From: Singulisphaera sp. GP187
GTDB lineage: Bacteria; Planctomycetota; Planctomycetia; Gemmatales; Gemmataceae
Assembly: GCA_945861245.1 (NCBI GenBank)
Contig: CAMAUE010000024.1
Location: 1 to 47,221 of the forward strand
Reading direction: 5' to 3'
DNA: 47,221 bases
Position 1 is the stretch's first letter, and every line of letters starts with the position of its first letter. The notes beneath the pieces were generated by a model. It ran no database searches. It saw nothing but the letters and a program-made list of their open reading frames with translations, and had not been told where the DNA came from. Below, piece by piece: positions 44,057 to 47,221 of this stretch. A program made the position numbers and the translations under genes.

Positions 44057-45982
44057 ATGCCTACCCAAACACAAGATGGCCGCTTCATGGCGATAACGAC
44101 GCCGCTTGGCCAGGACGTGTTATTGCTCGACACGTTCTCCGGCAAAGAAGCGATTTCTCAGCTATTCCGTTTCAAGCTCGGGATGTATGCCGCGGACCCG
44201 ACGCAAGTTAAGTTCGACAAAATTCTGGGCCAAAATGCGACGGTTACCTTCACCGCCGGCGATACGCCGCGTTACTTCAACGGCATCATCAGCCGATTCA
44301 GTCAGGGGCAGCGAGTGAAAGGGCTGGACCAGAGTTCGTCGATGATTCGCTTTGAAGCCGAACTTGTGCCTCAAATTTGGTTGCTGACCAAGAGCATCCG
44401 AAATCGAATGTTTCAGCAAAAATCGATACCAGACATCCTCAAAGAGGTGTTCGATGGGATGGACTTCGTCAGTGAAATCCAGGGCACTTTTGCAAAACGG
44501 AATTTCTGTGTTCAGCACCGTGAGTCGGACTTTGATTTCGCGAGCCGGCTGATGGAAGAAGAGGGCATTTACTACTTCTTCAAACACACCGAGAGTGGTC
44601 ATCAGATGGTCTTGGCCAATACGCCGGGAAGCCATCCCGCGGTGCCGGGACCGGCGTCGATCAAGTACGAAGAAGAAGTTGGCGCCGGCGCACGCGAAGA
44701 CGAACGCATTGACAAATGGGTCAAGAGCCAGGAGATCCGCACCGGGAAGCATACGCTGCGCGATCATTCCTTTGAGCTGCCCGACGATAATCTCGAAGCC
44801 GACGATCCGATCACCGACGCGGTGCAGTCGGGCACGGTGAGCCACAAGTTCAACCTTGGCATCAATGCCAATCTGGAAAACTACGATTTCCCCGGCGGCT
44901 ACGCTCGGCGTTTCGACGGCGTGGATTCGGGCGGATCGGCTCAGGCGGGCGAGTTGAGGAACCTCTTTCAAGACAACATCCGAACCGTCCACATTCGCAT
45001 GCAGGAGGAGGCGGCCGCGGGGTTGATCATCGAGGCGCAGAGCGACTGTCGCCTGTTGACCACCGGCCACAAGTTTACGCTCATCGAACATTTCGATGCC
45101 AATGGAGACTACGTCCTGACCGAAGTGGAACATAAGGCCAGTATCGAAGGCACCTACGCTCCGGCGACATCAGAGGAACCCGTGCCGGTCTACGCCAACT
45201 CCTTTCGCTGCATCCCGTTCGCGCTTCCGTACCGTCCGCAACGAAAGACACAAAAAACTCGCGTGCAAGGCACGCAGACGGCGACCGTCGTCGGTCCTCC
45301 GGGCGAAGAGATATTCCCCGACAAATATGGCCGGGTGAAGGTGCAGTTTCGCTGGGACCGCGAAGACCAACAAAACGCCAGCAGCTCATGCTGGGTTCGA
45401 GTTGCCACGAGCGCGGCCGGCAAACAATTCGGCATGATCAACATTCCCCGCGTTGGCCAAGAAGTCATCGTCGCGTTCCTGGACGGAGACCCGGACCAAC
45501 CGATTATCATCGGCAGCGTCTTCAACGCCAATACGTTGCCGACCTATGGCCTGCCGGGCAGCAAAACGCAGAGCGGCTTCAAAAGCCGAAGCAGCCCAGG
45601 CGGTGGCGCCGACCAGTTCAACGAGCTGCGATTTGAAGACAAGGCGGGTTCGGAGGAGCTTTTCATTCAAGCTCAGAAAGACTTCAATCTGAAGGTGAAA
45701 AATAACCACACCGCCGAAGTCGAGAAGGATCGCTCGGCTACTATCAAATCCGGCAACGACACCACCACGGTCAGCGCCGGCAAAAGCAGCACCGAAGCCG
45801 CCCAATCCATCGAATTGACGGTCGGCGGAAACAGCATTACAATCAACCAGCAAGGTATCACCATCAAAGGAATCATGGTCAAGATCGAGGGGCAAGCCAC
45901 CATCGATCTCAAATCAGCCATGACAACCATAAACGGCGACGGAACGCTAACCCTCAAGGGTGGGATTACGATGATTAATTAA
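44057..45982 (+). CDS. vgrG: Type VI secretion tip protein VgrG (641 aa)
   Basis: VgrG trimers form the spike on the Hcp tube and carry effectors. The N-terminal gp27-like part includes DTFSGKEAISQLFRFKLGMY near residues 26-45, FCVQHRESDFDFASRLMEEE and GIYYFFKHTESGHQMVLAN. The gp5-like OB-fold has FPDKYGRVKVQFRWDRE, SCWVRVATSAAGKQFG and PRVGQEVIVAFLDGDPDQPI. After KTQSGFKSRSSPGG the C-terminal part has DFNLKVKNNHTAEVEKDRS and then hydrophobic-polar repeats typical of the triangular beta-helix. No extra effector domain is attached, so cargo is probably non-covalent. AGGAG lies just upstream of the ATG. DUF6931 and PAAR genes follow directly. Confidence 0.97.
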   Translation: MPTQTQDGRFMAITTPLGQDVLLLDTFSGKEAISQLFRFKLGMYAADPTQVKFDKILGQNATVTFTAGDTPRYFNGIISRFSQGQRVKGLDQSSSMIRFEAELVPQIWLLTKSIRNRMFQQKSIPDILKEVFDGMDFVSEIQGTFAKRNFCVQHRESDFDFASRLMEEEGIYYFFKHTESGHQMVLANTPGSHPAVPGPASIKYEEEVGAGAREDERIDKWVKSQEIRTGKHTLRDHSFELPDDNLEADDPITDAVQSGTVSHKFNLGINANLENYDFPGGYARRFDGVDSGGSAQAGELRNLFQDNIRTVHIRMQEEAAAGLIIEAQSDCRLLTTGHKFTLIEHFDANGDYVLTEVEHKASIEGTYAPATSEEPVPVYANSFRCIPFALPYRPQRKTQKTRVQGTQTATVVGPPGEEIFPDKYGRVKVQFRWDREDQQNASSSCWVRVATSAAGKQFGMINIPRVGQEVIVAFLDGDPDQPIIIGSVFNANTLPTYGLPGSKTQSGFKSRSSPGGGADQFNELRFEDKAGSEELFIQAQKDFNLKVKNNHTAEVEKDRSATIKSGNDTTTVSAGKSSTEAAQSIELTVGGNSITINQQGITIKGIMVKIEGQATIDLKSAMTTINGDGTLTLKGGITMIN

Positions 45983-45989
45983 TTTGTCT

Positions 45990-46060
45990 GTAGTCCGTGG
46001 TCCGTAGGTAAGACATCGCATTTGCATCTGACCACGGACCACGGACCACGGACCACGGAC
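45990..46060. repeat. Heptamer tandem repeat hairpin (GTCCGTG unit) after vgrG
   Basis: The left half (45990-46008) has two to three GTCCGTG/GTCCGTA units; the right half (46031-46060) has four CACGGAC units. It lies 7 bp beyond the vgrG stop and ends 7 bp before the next start codon, so it occupies almost the whole gap and leaves no room for a conventional ribosome binding site. Confidence 0.88.
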
Positions 46061-46067
46061 GAATATT

Positions 46068-46640
46068 ATGAGCACCGAAACCAAACCAAACGAAGCGAAG
46101 ACGGCAGCGGAGATTTGCCAAAAATGTCCGCTGACGCCGGCGGCGGCTCCGTTGCTTCGTGCCGACATGAAGCCGAAGCAATTCCTGGATTTGCTGATCG
46201 AAAAAAAGCACTTCGCGGATGCGGTGCGTTTCCAGGCTCATAGCATGCCGAAACGCGAAGCGATTTGGTGGGCGTGTCTTTGCAGCCGTTCCGAAAAAGG
46301 CGTGGCGACACCGGCGCCGGTCGCGGCAGCCCAGCAGGCGGCAGAGGCGTGGGTCGCCAGCCCGAGCGATGAAAAACGGCGAGCCGCGCACGCCGCCGCC
46401 CAAGTCGCCGGCGTAGGCACGCCGGTGGGATTGACGTGTGAAGCGATCTTCTTCAGCGAAGGCAGCATGGGCCCCGCGGAATATGCCCCCGTGCTCGCGC
46501 CCGAGGGCCTGTCGGCCACAACCGCTGGCAACGCGATCGTCCTTGCCGCCGTCGCCGATGCCGCCAAGATCGAGCCGAAATTCCGCCAATTCTTGACGAT
46601 AGGAAGCGACGTGGCGGCGGGGAAGAATAAGTGGAAGTAG
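46068..46640 (+). CDS. DUF6931-like protein between vgrG and PAAR (190 aa)
   Basis: A small, Ala-rich, mostly helical protein with no signal peptide or membrane segment. From its look and its position between VgrG and PAAR genes it appears to belong to the DUF6931 group; I hold this name with moderate confidence. Segments such as MKPKQFLDLLIEKKHFADAV, SMPKREAIWWACLCSR and AAHAAAQVAGVGTPVGLTCE are the most distinctive. Genes in this position often encode adaptors that load effectors onto the spike. The start has no clear ribosome binding site because the upstream gap is filled by a heptamer hairpin. The stop TAG is itself the first bases of the next heptamer array. Confidence 0.75.
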   Translation: MSTETKPNEAKTAAEICQKCPLTPAAAPLLRADMKPKQFLDLLIEKKHFADAVRFQAHSMPKREAIWWACLCSRSEKGVATPAPVAAAQQAAEAWVASPSDEKRRAAHAAAQVAGVGTPVGLTCEAIFFSEGSMGPAEYAPVLAPEGLSATTAGNAIVLAAVADAAKIEPKFRQFLTIGSDVAAGKNKWK

Positions 46641-46736
46641 TTCTTAGTTCTTAGTTCTTCGTTTTTAGTTCTTAGTTCGTGGATCATTGCGAACGCGAGG
46701 TTACTGACCAAGGGCTACGGACTACGGACTAAGAAC
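46638..46736. repeat. Heptamer tandem repeats (TAGTTCT unit) beginning at a stop codon
   Basis: Tandem TAGTTCT units run from 46638 to about 46679, and the first TAG is the stop of the DUF6931-like gene. At 46715-46736 a second array of CTACGGA/CTAAGAA units can pair only partly with the first. The PAAR gene starts 17 bp later. Confidence 0.8.
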
Positions 46737-46752
46737 GCTCTGGAGAATTCCC

Positions 46753-47043
46753 ATGGGTCAACCTGTAGCGCGTGTAGGCGATCTGCACATGTGTCCGATG
46801 GTCACGGTTCTCGTGCCGCATGTCGGCGGGCCGATTCTGCCTCCAGGATGTCCGACGGTGTTGATCGGCGGCATGCCCGTGGCTCGCGCTACGGATATGG
46901 TGACGTGCGTCGGGCCGCCCGATGTCATCCTTCCAGGTGGGGCGACAACGATGTTCGGCGGCTTGCCCGCGGCACGCATGGGCGATCCAACCGTGCATGG
47001 CGGCGTGATTACCGTGGGATTCCCGGCTGTCCTCGTCGGTTGA
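46753..47043 (+). CDS. PAAR-domain spike tip protein (96 aa)
   Basis: PAAR proteins cap the VgrG spike with a zinc-bound cone and may carry effectors. The whole protein is a single PAAR domain (PF05488): it starts with PVARVGDLHMC and repeats the PAAR pattern as MPVARATDMVTC and LPAARMGDPTVHGG. Cys and His residues at about His12, Cys14, His25 and His86 are candidates for zinc binding. There is no C-terminal extension, so it is a bare tip rather than an effector fusion. GGAGA precedes the ATG. It is the last rightward gene seen and completes the vgrG-adaptor-PAAR set. Confidence 0.95.
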   Translation: MGQPVARVGDLHMCPMVTVLVPHVGGPILPPGCPTVLIGGMPVARATDMVTCVGPPDVILPGGATTMFGGLPAARMGDPTVHGGVITVGFPAVLVG

Positions 47044-47108
47044 CAAACGTCGTATTGGCGAGCCTAGCCGCGTAAGGATCGCTGAATAAATAACTTCCGT
47101 GCCAAACT

Positions 47109-47221
47109 CTAAGAAAATTTTGAGATCGGCAACATTTGGTAATTCCAAAGCGGGAGGATGCTGTCGCGTAGAATGTTCAAAGTTCGTTTGATCTCTTCGG
47201 CGACCTTCTTCCCCGTTTCAT
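47109..47221 (-). CDS. Possible C-terminal end of a gene cut by the window edge
   Basis: A minus-strand frame is open from the window edge to a TAG at 47111-47109. It reads as a helical tail (ETGKKVAEEIKRTLNIL, then RDSILPLWNYQ) with plausible codon use. It would converge with the PAAR gene. The fragment of 36 codons is too short to assign a family, and it could be chance. Confidence 0.3.
   Translation of the reverse strand, partial: ETGKKVAEEIKRTLNILRDSILPLWNYQMLPISKFS

Noticed and set aside
33224-46736. Possible CRISPR arrays at the short repeat clusters
   Set aside because: The repeats are seven bases long, directly abutting and arranged as facing arms, without regular spacers or cas genes.

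Overview
The window looks like planctomycete DNA, probably class Planctomycetia and perhaps the Gemmatales or Pirellulales. This rests on gene families that are typical of and often abundant in that phylum: two DUF1501 proteins, a DUF1549/DUF1553 protein paired with one of them, a DUF1559 prepilin-like protein, a DUF1080 protein, a Gfo/Idh/MocA oxidoreductase, and large secreted or Cys-rich proteins without clear relatives. No rRNA, tRNA or CRISPR array was recognised.

Layout. Positions 1-7.2 kb hold single genes: a DUF1501 protein, a Gfo/Idh/MocA oxidoreductase, an Rpn-type nuclease, a receiver-SpoIIE phosphatase, a DUF1080 protein and a DUF1559 pseudopilin. A 1,321-residue protein of unknown function fills 7.5-11.5 kb. 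It is followed by a secreted coiled-coil/Dabb protein and a CAP-domain protein. The housekeeping pair dnaG-rpoD runs leftward at 13.1-16.7 kb behind a near-consensus sigma-70 promoter. At 17.2-22.7 kb an OFA-type MFS transporter lies downstream of a three-subunit molybdenum hydroxylase of the PaoABC (periplasmic aldehyde oxidoreductase) type. A DUF1549-DUF1501 pair follows at 23.0-26.2 kb, then a D-2-hydroxyacid dehydrogenase, a divergent pair (Cys-rich HEAT-like protein and outer-membrane beta-barrel) and a one-domain voltage-gated cation channel.

From 31.8 kb to about 47.0 kb all genes point rightward and form part of a type VI secretion locus: tssK, two giant membrane-anchored caspase-fold proteins, a secreted protein with a carboxypeptidase-regulatory-like domain, impE/tagJ, vgrG, a DUF6931-like protein and a PAAR tip protein. 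The sheath, tube, remaining baseplate and membrane-complex genes are not in the window. The first caspase-fold protein keeps the His/Cys dyad and also carries a MIDAS-type von Willebrand A domain. The second, which overlaps it by 11 bp, has the same layout but lacks both catalytic residues. This active/inactive pair next to a T6SS baseplate gene is the most interesting content of the window.

A second theme is the density of intergenic inverted repeats. Five copies of one GC-rich hairpin family, several related hairpins with 24-31 bp arms, one MITE-like element, and five hairpins built from tandem heptanucleotides are present. Each heptamer hairpin begins at or within about 10 bp of a stop codon and sits between two co-directional genes. 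In two cases the repeat itself supplies the stop codon.
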